Origin: Polytrichum commune
Lineage: Eukaryota > Streptophyta > Polytrichopsida > Polytrichales > Polytrichaceae
DNA length: 64,000 nucleotides
Direction: 5' to 3'
NCBI GenBank assembly: GCA_950295325.1
Contig: OX485807.1
Location: 23,841,666 to 23,905,665, forward strand
Each line of letters starts with the position of its first letter. The stretch's first letter is position 1. The notes under the pieces were generated by a model. That model saw only the letters and a program-made list of their open reading frames with translations. It was not told the origin of the DNA and did no database searches. Below, piece after piece: positions 39,067-51,080 of the stretch. The position numbers were made by a program, and so were the translations under genes.

Positions 39067-40179
39067 TCAGGCTCACCATTTTTTGTTTAGTTACGAATAC
39101 TCACAATTTTTGAGCATATGAGTGCTCTTTACTAGAATAGTGAGGACTGAGAGAATCTGTTTAACATGAAACAGATGTAGACTATATGTAGGCAGAGATA
39201 GTCTATGCGTTACTGAAAATAAAAGTTCAACAAAATGCAACATGAAGTATTGTGCGGGATATAACTTCTCTGTCACCACAATCTTGTGCATCCATGTGAA
39301 CTCACACATGATACTACCAACTGGAGTTTTCTGTGTTGATGTACTATACCGTCAATTTTCATTTCTTGTGAGTTGGGTAGGTACCCACATCGCATGTGAG
39401 GATATAAATGCTACACAAGTTAGCCATGCTTTGAGCTTCATCATGGAGTTCAAAATTGACTGTCCAGATGCAATTCAGCTACACCAAATATCTGATTTAG
39501 TGTAGTTGTAAAATTGGTATGCCATGTTAATTAAAGCGGTCTTTGTGATTTGTCATGTCACACCAAGACCATAAGACAATCAATGTGGATCAATAATGAA
39601 TAGTATGTACCACACTAAATCAAATGTCTAGTATACATACTTTAGCATTTAATGTGCATTACATGGGTATTCACCATCTCTCCAAAATGGTTGAATGTAA
39701 GTGATAGTCATGTGGATTGCCATTGTATTGGTTCAAAGATTGTGTTCTAATTGATATCATAAGGCATGTGACCCTAAGCAGTTCCAACTTCACATACATA
39801 TGTGACCTTTGAAATAATTCATTCACTTATCCCAAATCACAAAGATCGTCATTTTCAATCTTCATATTTGAAATTGAGGGCTTGGGTGGATCAACCCCTC
39901 CTCTGTATTAGATATGGTTGAAGGTGAACATGGATGCAAAACATCAAATGAGGATTCTCTTTCCTCTTTAATTGACTATGTAGTCCCTATCCCCTCAAAA
40001 ATACAAATTGCATTATCTATTGAACCTAACAGAGTTGATTAAATTTGAGCACATAGTCCAGTTTCTTTGTAGCATGTGGGTTTTTAGTGTTTGTTCTTAC
40101 CTACAAGCCATGTCATACACCACTCCATTTATGAAGTATGTGGGGCCTACTAGGTTATGGGGTCACTCTTCTTGATCAC
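39067..40179. other. Intergenic, no gene seen
   Basis: AT-rich sequence without recognisable genes. A short phrase near 40030-40100 (ACATAGTCCAGTTTCTTTGTA) resembles repeat family C in the inverse orientation. Confidence 0.4.
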
Positions 40180-40410
40180 ACCTTTATTTGAGTGGTATAT
40201 GACAATGCTTGTTGTTAAGATGGGACACCAAATTGACACATGTTGCGATGAAATTGGATTGTGTGCTCAAAATATAGACGTCGTTCTAGGTTTAACATAA
40301 AACACAATCAGGAGGGCCTATGTGATCACTTAAAAAGAAAGAGGATCTTCACTTTGACCTCACAATTTTTGCATCTCAACTTCGATTTTGATAACTTGAT
40401 GTGGAAATTT
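40180..40410 (+). repeat. Dispersed repeat family C
   Basis: Contains TTGAGTGGTATATGACAATG, GATTGTGTGCTCAAAATATA, GTTCTAGGTTTAACA, TATGTGATCACTTA and ATCTTCACTTTGACC, in the same order as the copy in TBCE intron 1 near 25240-25470. Confidence 0.65.
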
Positions 40411-41682
40411 GCTTCATTTGCAAATGCTAATGATATGAGACAATTCGGATCTGATGAAAATAGCTTGCAATAAGGTCACATACCTTTCAGTTAAGTGTTT
40501 GATTAAGATGGGTGAGCACACAAGCATGTGTCTGTTGACTGTTTAACCTAGTTCTTGATAGGTAGGAAGAATTGGAAACTCATCTAATATGTGGTGGTGG
40601 AAACAATTTGCATTGCACCAATCAGGGAATTTGTGCTTATTGTGGGCACTTCCAACTCTACAAACCAATATGATAATTGGGTCGGGAAGTAAGAGAACTT
40701 GTTATGCCATCAATTATAATTGAGGAAGAATGTTAATGAGAAATTACATTGCCTACGAGGCAAAGTGATCTCAAAGGGTGGTTAGAAACTGAGACTCGAT
40801 TCCTTCTTTGATAGAAAGTAGTCTCAAAGTGGTTATATTCCTCCATTGATAGTTGACAACAAGTTCCATACATGAAAGTGGGGGTTTCCTTCAAAGTTGT
40901 GCAACTATACCTCAAATGGTATGATCACGTCCAATATACAAAGTATGAGAATATGACGTGTTTCGGTATATATGTGCTTGATCCCTAATAAACGATTGTG
41001 GAGCCCTATTTGGGCCTCTCATTGCATATAGTATGTTGAAATTTTAAGAATGTGAATATAGAGAATGATGTGACATTTTTGATAGATAATTGTAGGTTGT
41101 TGTCTTGCAAGGTCATTTTTCTTGACACGTGAAAATGGACCAACTTGAAAAGGTTTTTATGAAAATTTCATATCATTCAAACTAAAGAGAGAATACACAC
41201 AACTAGTATGCGCATGTTGACACCATTTAAGCACTAAACTCCAACTATAACCCAGAATTAGGTAGCCCCATAAGACAAGCGAGCATAGAAGGCAAGCATA
41301 CCCTAAGGTATGTGGGTGTTATTTGGTTCATTCTTCATGTTGTCCAACTCCTACCGATTAGATGTACACAACAAAACTCATGTTGCATTAAAAAAAATCT
41401 ACGATGAAACATCTACAAAAACTGGATTGAAAATTTAAACCTCCCCCAATTTAGTTATGGGTATCAGTAGTGCATGATTGTCAATTCCATAACTAAATAC
41501 ATAGTTCCTCCCAATTATGGTCACTATCAAGTGTAGAGTAGTTAGTAATATTTGAAGACGTAATCCAATCTCTTTTAAACATGTGTCTTTATGATGTTTT
41601 CTCTTTGAGCCTCACTGAACCACGTACCAATCAAATATAAGGGTCCGATTAAGAAAACGAGCCACTTAAGACCCATCTATTG

Positions 41683-42430
41683 TTCTCCCTCTTTAGTATG
41701 ACACGTTTGAGAAACACAAAAAGTCATATTAGCGAGGTGTCGTCTTCTCATTAATATGACAAATGGCATAAAGTTGTCGTACTATTGAGGGAATACAAAA
41801 ACATAATTAATAGGAGCTTGAAAATATAAACAACGAGTTTAAGAAATATAGATGGTATAAAATAATAACTTATAACTCCAAAAAAATACGAATATTTTCA
41901 AGAACTCTTGAAATCGGATGTCCGAAGATCTATGGTGTTGCCTACCCAAGTTAGCAACTCCCATCTTATCTAAATTCCCTACTAACTTTTGAAAACTAAT
42001 AATTTCATCAACACCAAAATATAAAGAGTTCTCTAACAAGAAAGTAGACAACAATGATGCATGACGTTTAGCATCAAGCTATTGGTGATACTATATCACC
42101 CGTATACAAGCAACATACTAGGTAGGAGGCCACTCTACCCCTAACCATGTCCATTCTACACCAGTAACCCTAATTATCATTAAGTTCCCAATGATAAGTG
42201 AAGTTTCCAAGTAGCCCCCAAGTGAAAATGGATGTACATAACATAGATGAAGGGAATTTTAGCATTAACTACCTCTTTACTATGACAAAACAGAGATTCT
42301 AAATGTCACATTATCGAGTGCCATAATCGTATTAAAGAGGGAGTTTTGGGCTAGAAAGTTGGGTCTTGGCAAAAATGTGTTGTAATATCGAGGGTGTCGT
42401 ATAAACGAGTGTCGTATTAATGAGGTTCGA
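41683..42430. repeat. Possible pogo/mariner-related fragment
   Basis: The right side carries GTGTCGTATTAATGAGGTTC followed by GAGTG and TA; its complement (CTCGAACCTCATTAATACGAC) resembles pogo-class terminal repeats. Related phrases (CTCTTTA-TATGACA, CATTATCGAGTG, GCGAGGTGTCGT) recur at 41690-41790 and 42270-42420. A matching left terminus was not found, so the left limit is arbitrary. Confidence 0.35.
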
Positions 42431-42492
42431 GTGTACATTATACAGTGGAGAGCCCAGCACCATCTCTCTCTCTCTTTCATCCTCTCCACAGG

Positions 42493-42530
42493 CTCTTGGG
42501 TTTAGGGTTTGGGGGTTTAGGGTTTTGGTC
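42493..42530 (+). repeat. Interstitial telomere-like run
   Basis: Three imperfect copies of the plant telomere unit TTTAGGG/GGTTTAG occur in a row (GGTTTAGGGTTTGGGGGTTT...). A (CT)n tract precedes it at 42463-42478. It could be an isolated telo-box cluster of an old promoter or a short interstitial telomeric repeat. Confidence 0.5.
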
Positions 42531-43048
42531 GCCCAAGAGTCTTTTGGCTTGAAATTGGGCATTGTGTGACCCAGCCCCCTTTGCTGCAGGCTCAACATTG
42601 CTCCTCAAAAAGTTTTGCCCTTCACTTCGTGGCGTGTATTGTGGTTTCATGAGATCATCTCAAAAGTAAGCTTTCTAGAGTTCGATTCTTCTTGTGAAGC
42701 CGAAAAGGAAAGTCGTCGCCAACGATTTTAAGGTCACATCAATAGGGGTAGCAATATTTAGTAGATTTGTGATTTGTTAGGAATTGATTTAGAATCGGTC
42801 AACTTCAAGAAATTCGGACAAATGTCCGCGATCAAATGATAGTCCATAATTTTGAGATTATCCTAAGAATAGATGTACACTTAGAGTAAGGAAAAGAGTC
42901 CATAAGAAATTGACAATTTTCAATCAAAAGACTATGAAGATACTATATATAGTAATGTATCAACAGTTGGATGAGTTAGTTTATTCTTGACTTTTAAAAC
43001 TCTTGTGAACAACCCATCTCTTCATATTGAAATGGGATCATCGCCATT

Positions 43049-43051
<3 letters not shown>

Positions 43052-43090
<39 letters not shown>
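43052..43090 (+). repeat. (GA)n microsatellite
   Basis: About 19 uninterrupted GA units. Open frames running through it encode Arg-Glu dipeptides and are artefacts. Confidence 0.95.
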
Positions 43091-43093
<3 letters not shown>

Positions 43094-43320
43094 TGTTGTG
43101 ACCTTCCTAGCACCTTCCTTTCGGATGAATTTGCCTCCAAGAGTCATTCATAAGCCCGAAACAGGCCTCTCAAGAAGTTAAGGTTAACCACTTGATGAAG
43201 AAATATGCATCACCAAATGTTTGTCCTTCATGGATATTGCCCCCTAGTGGATATCCTAGCAAACGACAAAAGAACCTCAACCTTATCAACACCTTCAAAT
43301 CCGTCCTATGCCTAGACTAA

Positions 43321-43475
43321 GGGTCAATTTAGACTACAATGAAGTGCACCAATTGGGCAATAATTTCAATCCAAAACAAGGTTATTTGAGGCAAAAATTT
43401 GTATGGCGGACAAAATGGAAATAAACCACCCAAAAGACAAAACAATGAGACAAAAAAACAAAACAAAACAACACG

Positions 43476-43548
<73 letters not shown>

Positions 43549-43723
43549 AAGTTGGAATTCTCCAAAGGCCAAGTTTCTTGTCTAAGGGTCTGAGGTTGCC
43601 CAAGAAACTTGACTTTCAGAAAACTCCCCCAACAAAAAGTGTTGCTATGTTGGCAACCATGTCGTACTTTCATCCATGCTACAAGTTCTCCAGCATAATA
43701 GTCTTGATTATAGTGTAAACCCC
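43321..43723. mobile_element. Harbinger-like MITE with internal hairpin and (CA)n tract
   Basis: Starts GGGTCAATTTAGACTACAAT after TAA (43318-43320) and ends near ATTATAGTGTAAACCCC, an imperfect inverted match. An internal hairpin has arms CAAGTTTCTTG (about 43570) and CAAGAAACTTG (about 43601). Its interior matches 62102-62409 in inverse orientation, and the ATGT-GGCAACCATGTC phrase resembles the 56562-56915 element. A (CA)n tract fills 43477-43546. No coding capacity. Confidence 0.65.
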
Positions 43724-44334
43724 AACTGGTGAAGAACCCATTTTTATGCTATGAAACTTGTTATATGGATTGGAAAAAAAGTTATATGTTTTTGTGACCT
43801 AATGTTGACCCAAGGTAATTTGCATGGGTAAAGAGCCAACCTATGCACAAAGGCAACCTAATGACACACACCAGTGTACATATTCGTAAACTCGTCATAC
43901 ACAAACTACAAAACCAAGGATGGCAAGTCAACCTCTCCTTATTGTCACCACAGGTGTCCGAGGGGCAATACGTAACCCTCTGTCTAGTCCCTCAAAGACC
44001 TAGAACTCCAAAACTCCCTCATCAAAAACACCCAATGGAAAAGAATAGAAAAGAAAAGAAAAGAAAAAGTAAAATAACCATTACATACTTAAACCACCTT
44101 GTATCATCATATACGAGTGTACCTCTCATTCATCCAACATAAAAGCGCTCAAACAATATGCAACAATGGATGTTACTGTCTTTGGTTGATTTAATACCAG
44201 GATTAGCTTCAAGGATCCAGACTTAGTGTACTTGACGTCATTTGAGATGAATTGACAACAAACCTATAGATAGGGGGTCGAGTTTTTATGTTGGATGGAT
44301 GAAAATCTCTCTCTCTCTCTCTTCGAAGTGGCTC
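43724..44334. other. Intergenic, no gene seen
   Basis: AT-rich sequence with an AAAGAAAAGAAAAG tract near 44048 and (CT)n near 44308. No protein motif was seen. Confidence 0.4.
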
Positions 44335-44705
44335 GTTTTCTCTTAATCAAATGCCTAGATTTGATTGGTATGTGGTTTGGTGAGGATCAAAGAGCAAAGG
44401 TCATAAAGACACATATTTAAAAACATATTGGCTACGTCTCAAAAAATTAATAACTACTCCACACTCAATAGAGAACACAATTGGGAAGACATATTGTATG
44501 TATCCAGTCAAGAATTCAACAAACATGCACTTCCAATAACTAAAAATACATCTAGGGGGGCCTTATTTTCAGTCCGGTGTTTGCATATGTGTCATCATAG
44601 ATTTGCTAATACACCACGAGGTTTGTTGTGTTCATCTAATCGGCAAAAGTTGGAGAATGTGAAAAACAAGCCAAATAACACACCCATGTACCTCACCACA
44701 AATGC
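44335..44705 (+). repeat. Dispersed repeat, copy 2 (partner at 8865-9210)
   Basis: Same block order as 8865-9210 (TGATTGGTATGTGGTT, GTGAGGATCAAA, AATTGGGAAGAC, AACATGCACTTCCAATAAC). It ends about 100 bp before the large TIR element at 44808. Confidence 0.75.
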
Positions 44706-45204
44706 CTTCCACAATTACTTGTAAGTGTATGGAACGTCCTTCTTAATAGTGGTTTTTATTTCTCAACAAGCTCCAGTGACTCTCCAGGTTCCTGAGGCTG
44801 GTATTAAGGGCCACTTCACACACGAGACTGAGAGCCTGTGACCATTAGACTTCAAGCACTCTCATTGGTGGAAAAGGCGGAGCCAGTCCAAGTTCGCTTC
44901 ACACTATGCTTGAGGGACCAACAGAGTAAGTGAATGCAAGATGGATGTAAAGTCCACATGGATTTCTACATGGCATCAAATGGATCATGTTTCATGGTCA
45001 CTTGGACTATTTTGCAAAACCCACCTCTTGAATGTAGGCCTCACACAACACTGGGAGACCATGGCACTTGAAAGCTCACAACAGTTGATTTATTCTATTG
45101 TATCATGTGTGAGGACCCGCATGAATAGAAATCCATTGAAATACCATTTAGTTGAGAACCCGGTCACATATGACTTCACACTTCACCAATGGTTGGGGAA
45201 AACC

Positions 45205-45400
45205 GGTAGTTAGTTACAGTTGAACCGGTTGAGTTTGAGAAATAACCGGTTGAAGTTCCAAACTGCACAAAAATTACCGATCGTTTTAGAGGAATTCATA
45301 AAACATACCTCAATTTCATAAAGGAAACCCGGAGGATGTGAACATACAACTGGTTGGACTTGCAAACATTAGAATCTCAACTGATTATGCCCAAAAAACT
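45205..45400 (-). repeat. 'accggtt' repeat family, inverted copy
   Basis: The reverse complement matches 59590-59805 and 61385-61605: CATAATC-GT-GAGA, GTCCAACC-GTT, CAACCGGTTATTTCTCAAAC. Multiple AACCGGTT palindromes mark the family. It lies inside the 44808-46506 element, just before the satellite array. Confidence 0.75.
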
Positions 45401-45402
45401 CC

Positions 45403-46506
45403 CCGATCGATGCGCTTCACATGAGGGCCCGTGACCACACTACATGATTTTGGAAGTGTGTTGGGGCGGCCTTTGGGCACTTTCTCTTGGGCTCTCACAT
45501 CTTCATGGTCACGGCTCTTGGCTCATGAGTGAAGTGGTCCCCAATCACTGCACTTCACATGAGGGCCCGTGACCACACTACGTGATTGTGGAAGTGTGTT
45601 GGGGCGGCCTTTGGGCACTTTCTCTTGGGCTCTCACAGCTTCATGGTCACGGCTCTTGGCTCATGAGTGAAGTGGTCCCCAATCACTGCACTTCACCTGA
45701 GGGCCCGTGACCACACTACGTGATTGTGGAAGTGTGTTGGGGCGGCCTTTGGACACTTTCTCTTGGGCTCTCACATCTTCATGGTCACGGCTCTTGGCTC
45801 ATGTGTGAAGTGGTCCCCGATCACTGCACTTCACCTGAGCGCCCGTGACCACACTATGTGATTGTGGAAGTGTGTTGGGGCGGCCTTTGGACACTTTCTC
45901 TTGGGCTCTCACAGCTTCATGGTCACGGCTCTTGGCTCATGTGTGAAGTGGTCCCCGATCACTGCACTTCACCTGAGCGCCCGTGACCACACTACGTGAT
46001 TGTGGAAGTGTGTTGGGGCGGCCTTTGGGCACTTTCTCTTGGGCTCTCACAGCTTCATGGTCATGGCTCTTGGCTCATGAGTGAAGTGGTCCCCGATCAC
46101 TGCACTTCACCTGAGGGCCCGTGTCCACACTACGTGATTGTGGAAGTGTGTTGGGGCGGCCTTTGGGCACTTTCTCTTGGGCTCTCACAGCTTCATGGTC
46201 ACGGCTCTTGGCTCATGTGTGAAGTGGTCCCCGATCACTGCACTTCACCTGAGGGCCCGTGACCACACTACGTGATTGTGGAAGTGTGTTGGGGCGGCCT
46301 TTGGGCACTTTCTCTTGGGCTCTCACAGCTTCATGGTCACGGCTCTTGGCTCATGTGTGAAGTGGTCCCCGATCACTGCACTTCACCTGAGGGCCCGTGA
46401 CCACACTACGTGATTGTGGAAGTGTGTTGGGGCGGCCTTTGGGCACTTTCTCTTGGGCTCTCACAGCTTCATGGTCACGGCTCTTGGCTCATGTGTGAAG
46501 TGGCCC
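45403..46506 (+). repeat. Satellite array, 8 x 138 bp
   Basis: The phrase GAGGGCCCGTGACCACACTA, or a close variant, recurs at 45423, 45561, 45699, 45837, 45975, 46113, 46251 and 46389, exactly 138 bp apart. Units are nearly identical; variants include ACATGA/ACCTGA, GAGGGC/GAGCGC, CAATCA/CGATCA and GGGCAC/GGACAC. Each unit begins CACTTCACxTGAGGGCC and ends GGCTCATGxGTGAAGTG, so each is bounded by imperfect inverted repeats like the termini of the host element. Frames open through several units arise because 138 is divisible by three. Confidence 0.95.
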
Positions 46507-46662
46507 TAATGTTACAAACAAACTACTGGAGAGGTCGACCTGCTGGGGGAGGGACATGTGCAGCGGGAGTCTATACCACACTGTCATAGTGGTGCCAGTT
46601 CCGTTCCAACTAGAATGCCTTGGGGCAGATCTGGGCTTCGGAATGTGTGTAAATAATGTCCT

Positions 46663-46697
<35 letters not shown>

Positions 46698-46904
46698 GCT
46701 GTTGTGGTTGTAAGTTAGTACCACCCATGTGACCCTGAGGGGTGAACTGTACCAATTTTATTCTGGAAATCTGGATTCCTGCAATAGGCCACCAACCTTA
46801 TCTGGGCATACTCTTACTACAATACAAGCCTAGAAGCACAGGCTCCTCCTCCCTCTCAACCACACCTAGATATAAGGTAAGGTAAAGTGCTAGAATGGCT
46901 CTTA
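46507..46904. other. Spacer between two TIR elements, with (CT)n tract
   Basis: Contains a (CT)n microsatellite at about 46663-46694. No gene was seen. Confidence 0.5.
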
Positions 46905-47237
46905 GGGCGAGTTTTCATGTAGGCCGTTCGTCCACTAGATTCTAGATGATAGTGGGTTGGAGGTGTTCTCATGTATATAAAGAAATCCAAGCAACCCATC
47001 GCATTTGGGTGGTCGACTAGAATGTGGAGGGTTGTGGCTTTGGGCTGCTAGACTTCCATGCGTATACTAAACACTTGGAATAGCAATAGTTGGTGCACAC
47101 GTACCAACATCAGACACTTGAAATAACAATTGTTGGTTGACACGTACGAACACCCCCCCCCCCACCAAATTCCATCTACATTTGTCTTTATTCCCACTAG
47201 AATCTTGTGGGCGAACGACCTACATGGAAACTCGCCC
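46905..47237. mobile_element. Harbinger-like MITE with ~40-bp TIRs
   Basis: Begins GGGCGAGTTTTCATGTAGGC after TTA (46902-46904) and ends with the inverted match ACCTACATGGAAACTCGCCC before TCA. The inverted match extends about 40 bp, through TTCG-CCAC-AGATTCTA. The interior has an 11-base C tract at about 47152-47163. 333 bp, non-coding. Confidence 0.8.
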
Positions 47238-47289
47238 TCAAATGGTTATCGTTTTCTCCAACCATCCCACTTCTTCCTGGATGTGAAAC

Positions 47290-47920
47290 ACGTTAACGTC
47301 TAAAAATGAGATGGTTGGCAATTCCAAATTGAGGCTGTCATGATTTTTGGAGCTCGTCTAAATATTTGATTCACTATCAAAGTGAATATTCTCATGCTCG
47401 TTAAGTGGTCATCTAGGTCCCCCCCCCTCCAAGTATATTGACTATTGAGTTTAGGATGGTTATCATATTTTGACCACTCCACTCAGGTATAAGTGTTTGA
47501 TTAAGAAGAGTAACCAAGTAAGTCCCGCGTATCTTAGCTCGCTACCATTACTATGTAGACGTGCCTAATTTAGGAACTTATCTAAATCGAACACATGTAT
47601 TTGTGCAGTAACTAGTTGGGTGTGGATATAAGAATGGACATCTTTAAAAAATGCATGTGTTTAAAAGAAATTGGACTATGTGCTTGAAATTTGTTAACCA
47701 ATGTATGTTCAATTGTCAACATAATTGGGGGAGGACCTATATGACCATTCAATGAGCTCAAAAATATTCACTTTGAGGATAAGACATTCATATGAGCTCC
47801 AAAACATTATGAGGAAAATGGCTATGGCCACGATTTGGATTTGTCGATCATCTTGCACTAATTGTGTATTTCGTATCCTACAATAAGTGGGTGTAAAAGC
47901 TAAAAGTGGCCAAAGGTCTA
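47290..47920. repeat. Repeat family C, two copies in inverted arrangement
   Basis: The segment 47290-47430 read in reverse and 47620-47920 read forward share the order ACCTA-ATGACCA, GAGC-C-A-AATATTCACTTTGA and GAGCTCCAAA. Together they could fold into a long imperfect hairpin. Non-coding. Confidence 0.6.
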
Positions 47921-48335
47921 CTTTTCTTACCTTGACTCCCTAGGTGTCCACTCTTCATCGGAACTCTTAAATGACATGCGAGGGTGGTTATGAATAAAAC
48001 ACCCTATAGGCAAGAAAAACTATAGAGAAAAATAAAGGTATACGTACCAATGGTATCCTAGATAGCAGACTTGTGTATTTAGACCAATACTTTCAATTTA
48101 ATGTGATAAATGCCTCCATTACTTACCCAAAATACAAATCATGGAGAAATTTGGTACAATCCACTTTATTTTTCATTTTCATCCAAATCACGTACTTTGA
48201 CCATACAAAAATTATGGTCGATAACACATCTATGATAAAACAAAATCTCTAAACTTTAGGACACCTTTTTGTACATCTACCTCTACTTTAAGATTCTCAA
48301 CAGTCTTTTGTATTTGTTCATGGCCTTCTATATGT
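47921..48335. other. Intergenic, no gene seen
   Basis: AT-rich and without motifs. It leads directly into the decayed open frame that begins at 48336. Confidence 0.4.
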
Positions 48336-48923
48336 GTGACGATGGTATACCGGCCATGCAATTCAAGGTTTTGTGCACTCCACCAAATTAAGGCCCAGAG
48401 GCGAGGTACTCGTTTGGCTCTAGGACGAAGATGGCAAATGTATGTTCTTAAATGGAGAGCCAAAGACTTGCACACCCCAGCCCTCATGACGAATGGGCTG
48501 GAAATCATCAAAGGTATATCCAGAAGCATTGAATATTAGAAAGAGTTGTGTGAGGAAGACACAAGATCACCTTTTGTTCAGGATACCCATGAACCATTGA
48601 TCTTCTATTGGGATTGCATTTGGTCCACTTTGCAAATAGTAGGTGTCCATACTCATTTAATTTTTGCACAAGGATTATGGCCACAAAGTCGAGTAACAAT
48701 TGTGGATTCCAACACCGTGTTCTTCAGCAATGGAGATGTTCGCGAAGACTTCACTTCATATGAGCATTATGTTGGCCTTACTCATAATCATCTAGATCCA
48801 TCATTTCATGTGGCTATTAATTGCTACAAAGGGTATATGGGCCTCACATGCGCAAGAAAGGAGCACCCCAAAAACCAATTTGTTGGTAAAAGCATTATTG
48901 TCACCCAATTTAATTTCAACTAG
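48336..48923 (+). pseudogene. Decayed open frame of unknown family
   Basis: About 195 codons stay open in one frame with a single stop (48537-48539). The predicted product is rich in Trp, His and Tyr (FYWDCIWSTLQ, TSYEHYVGLTHNHLDP), which is unlike random AT-rich translation. Downstream, in the same frame to about 49000, the composition remains protein-like but stops accumulate. I do not recognise the family. A fragment of a transposon-encoded or captured gene is plausible. Confidence 0.35.
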
Positions 48924-51080
48924 CCCCAACTTTTATCAAATCGAGGTGGAAAATTGCCATCCAAGCACCGAAGACCCGAGTTAACAGTCAACTCGGTCAA
49001 CTCAGTGTATGGACCGGTTTGAATAAACATGGACTTTGTGCTTGGAAGACGCGCAAAGGTTCCAAACCAAAGACAATGACCATCCCCAAGAAACATATAG
49101 ATTTTGCCAAAGACAACTTGGCACGTATCACTTTTGTGGAAAACGGTGCCAAGAATGGAGATGAAACTAAAGATGAAGATGGGGGATGATAATGTAGGTT
49201 GGGGTTGGTGTTTAAAACATACATTTGTTATTTCAAGAGTTACACGACAGTAGGATTGAAGATTGAATTAGCTTGGGGGGATCACAACCCCTTACGTTTT
49301 GTAACCACGTGCGATAATGGGGTATTTAATGGGGGGATATTTATGAACCTCTCAATATTTTTTCCCGCCCTATTTGTAGATATAAAGCTACTTTGATGTA
49401 TTTTTTAGCACCCTACATTTATTTATAATTATTTAGAGAGGCTAATTTTTGGCACCATATTTTTTGTATAAATCATGCAAGTACCAAATAGTGGATAGAA
49501 TACTATAGCATTGCAAAATCAACTATGTGAGCAACAAACATTTCATACCATTCATCTTGTCATTCAATTGGTTTCAATTAGTTATACCAATCCTAAACCA
49601 TTCGAAGTACCATTCAAAACACAACCAATAGCATTTGGGTACTAGTTAAAGGGTTACCAATAAACACGGAGATAACAAGATATACCAGCCAACATAGACA
49701 AGTTGTAAACATGGATAGAATAAAACAAGAATTACAATCACTTGTGACAAGACATAGAATTTTGCACAACTACCTACTCCAAAAAGAAAATTACATTCAA
49801 ATACAAGAAAGCTAAATACAAACGCCATAATTATTTGATTGATCCTACTACACACTTTTAGGGGGATCCAATATCTATAACTTTATTTTTTTCTACTGAT
49901 TACTAAAATGAAGGAATTATTCACCACCTTATTTTACATATAATCATGTAGGGGACATATCTCCAATGTTATGGTAGATCTAACGAATTTATAATTTTTA
50001 CCCTCAACAAATTAAATTGATCTTATTTTTTATCTCACGTGGTTTCTAAGATTCCGATAGTCACCTCCCCGTGTGAATTAGGTGCACTATATAGAGGTCC
50101 TTTTAAGATAATTAATTTATAGATTACAATATTGCGTGCTTGTATTAGTTCACGGATGTGGAGACCAAAATTTCCATATGATGTCAAATGTTATTTATAT
50201 GTTGTTGTCAAGAATGGGAAATCCTAAGTATACATTGATGTTTAAAAAATGAGGATTTGTAGGAACACATTATTTTAAATGTAAATAGGTTTGAATGTGC
50301 CATCTAATTCAATACGACCTCTATATTTTGGATGTGCACCCAATAATTCATAATCATTACAAACCAATGGTTGTTTTTTTTTTCAATGAATCTTTTTGGT
50401 ACAAATCTAGCAATATAGGAAACATCACATTTGGTGCATGTTTTGGTTATAATTTTGATACTCTTTATATTTAGAATGGGCATATTCCTCGCATAGAATA
50501 TGCAAAACAACTTGTTCCCATTGCTTTTCATGTTTTGTATCTTACACCCTAGAGAGAAAAACACTACCTCCTCTTTACTCATACATAATGTGTACACTAA
50601 TGCCTCAAGCTATCACTCCCCTCCACAAGGTCTGACTTTATGTTGCAAACACTCATGATCAATTGGTGCACGAGGCGGCAGTCCATAATTGGGGAAGAGG
50701 ATGATTTTCCTAAAAGAACAATCTTCATCATCCTTTGCTCTATATTAACCCATACATCTCCACGATCAAAGATTCTAGAGGAGATCACCCCCAAACATTG
50801 ATTTCTAATACCCCCCACCCCCTTCTTTTCCATAGGCCTCCCCACTCACGGAGATTAACTTAGCTAGTCCTACACTAATATGTGCACTCATGTTGCCATT
50901 GCTAATAGATTGTCTTTTTACCCATGTAAATTACCATGGGTCAAAATCATATCACAAAAACTTATAACTTTGTACATTTATTCATATAGCAACAACAATA
51001 AAATAAGTATTCATGTATTTTGCTATTGTGGTAGTAAATATTCAAAATAGTGTGGAATGACAATTAGCATGGGCGACCTA
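48924..51080. other. AT-rich intergenic, no gene seen
   Basis: Roughly 2.1 kb of AT-rich DNA with no gene, tRNA or TIR pair that I could support. A short open frame at 50304-50597 (minus) is low in complexity and unassigned. Confidence 0.45.

Larger units (their letters stand above)
40411..43320. other. Intergenic with simple repeats and a pogo-like fragment
   Basis: No gene recognised. Holds the repeats listed separately at 41683-42430, 42493-42530 and 43052-43090. Another inverted family C trace (GTAATCCAATCTCTTTTAAA) lies near 41560. Confidence 0.4.
44808..46506. mobile_element. 1.7-kb TIR element (TAA duplication) with internal satellite
   Basis: Left terminus GGGCCACTTCACACACGAGA is matched inverted by the right terminus (CTCATGTGTGAAGTGGCCC); the similarity continues inward through a TGTGACCAT block. 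Perfect TAA target duplications flank it (44805-44807 and 46507-46509). This fits the PIF/Harbinger class. The left 400 bp is unique sequence shared with 31597-32010. About 45205-45400 is an 'accggtt' repeat (inserted or captured), and the right 1.1 kb is a 138-bp tandem array. No transposase is encoded. Confidence 0.75.

Noticed and set aside
43329-43673. Open frames through the (CA)n tract encoding Cys-Val or Thr-His runs
   Set aside because: Artefacts of a dinucleotide repeat inside a MITE.
45996-46262. 88-codon open frame in the satellite array
   Set aside because: 138 bp is divisible by three, so one stop-free phase repeats; the product is just the translated satellite.
45403-46506. CRISPR-like regular spacing
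   Set aside because: Units are 138-bp near-identical tandem copies with no unique spacers, in a plant genome.
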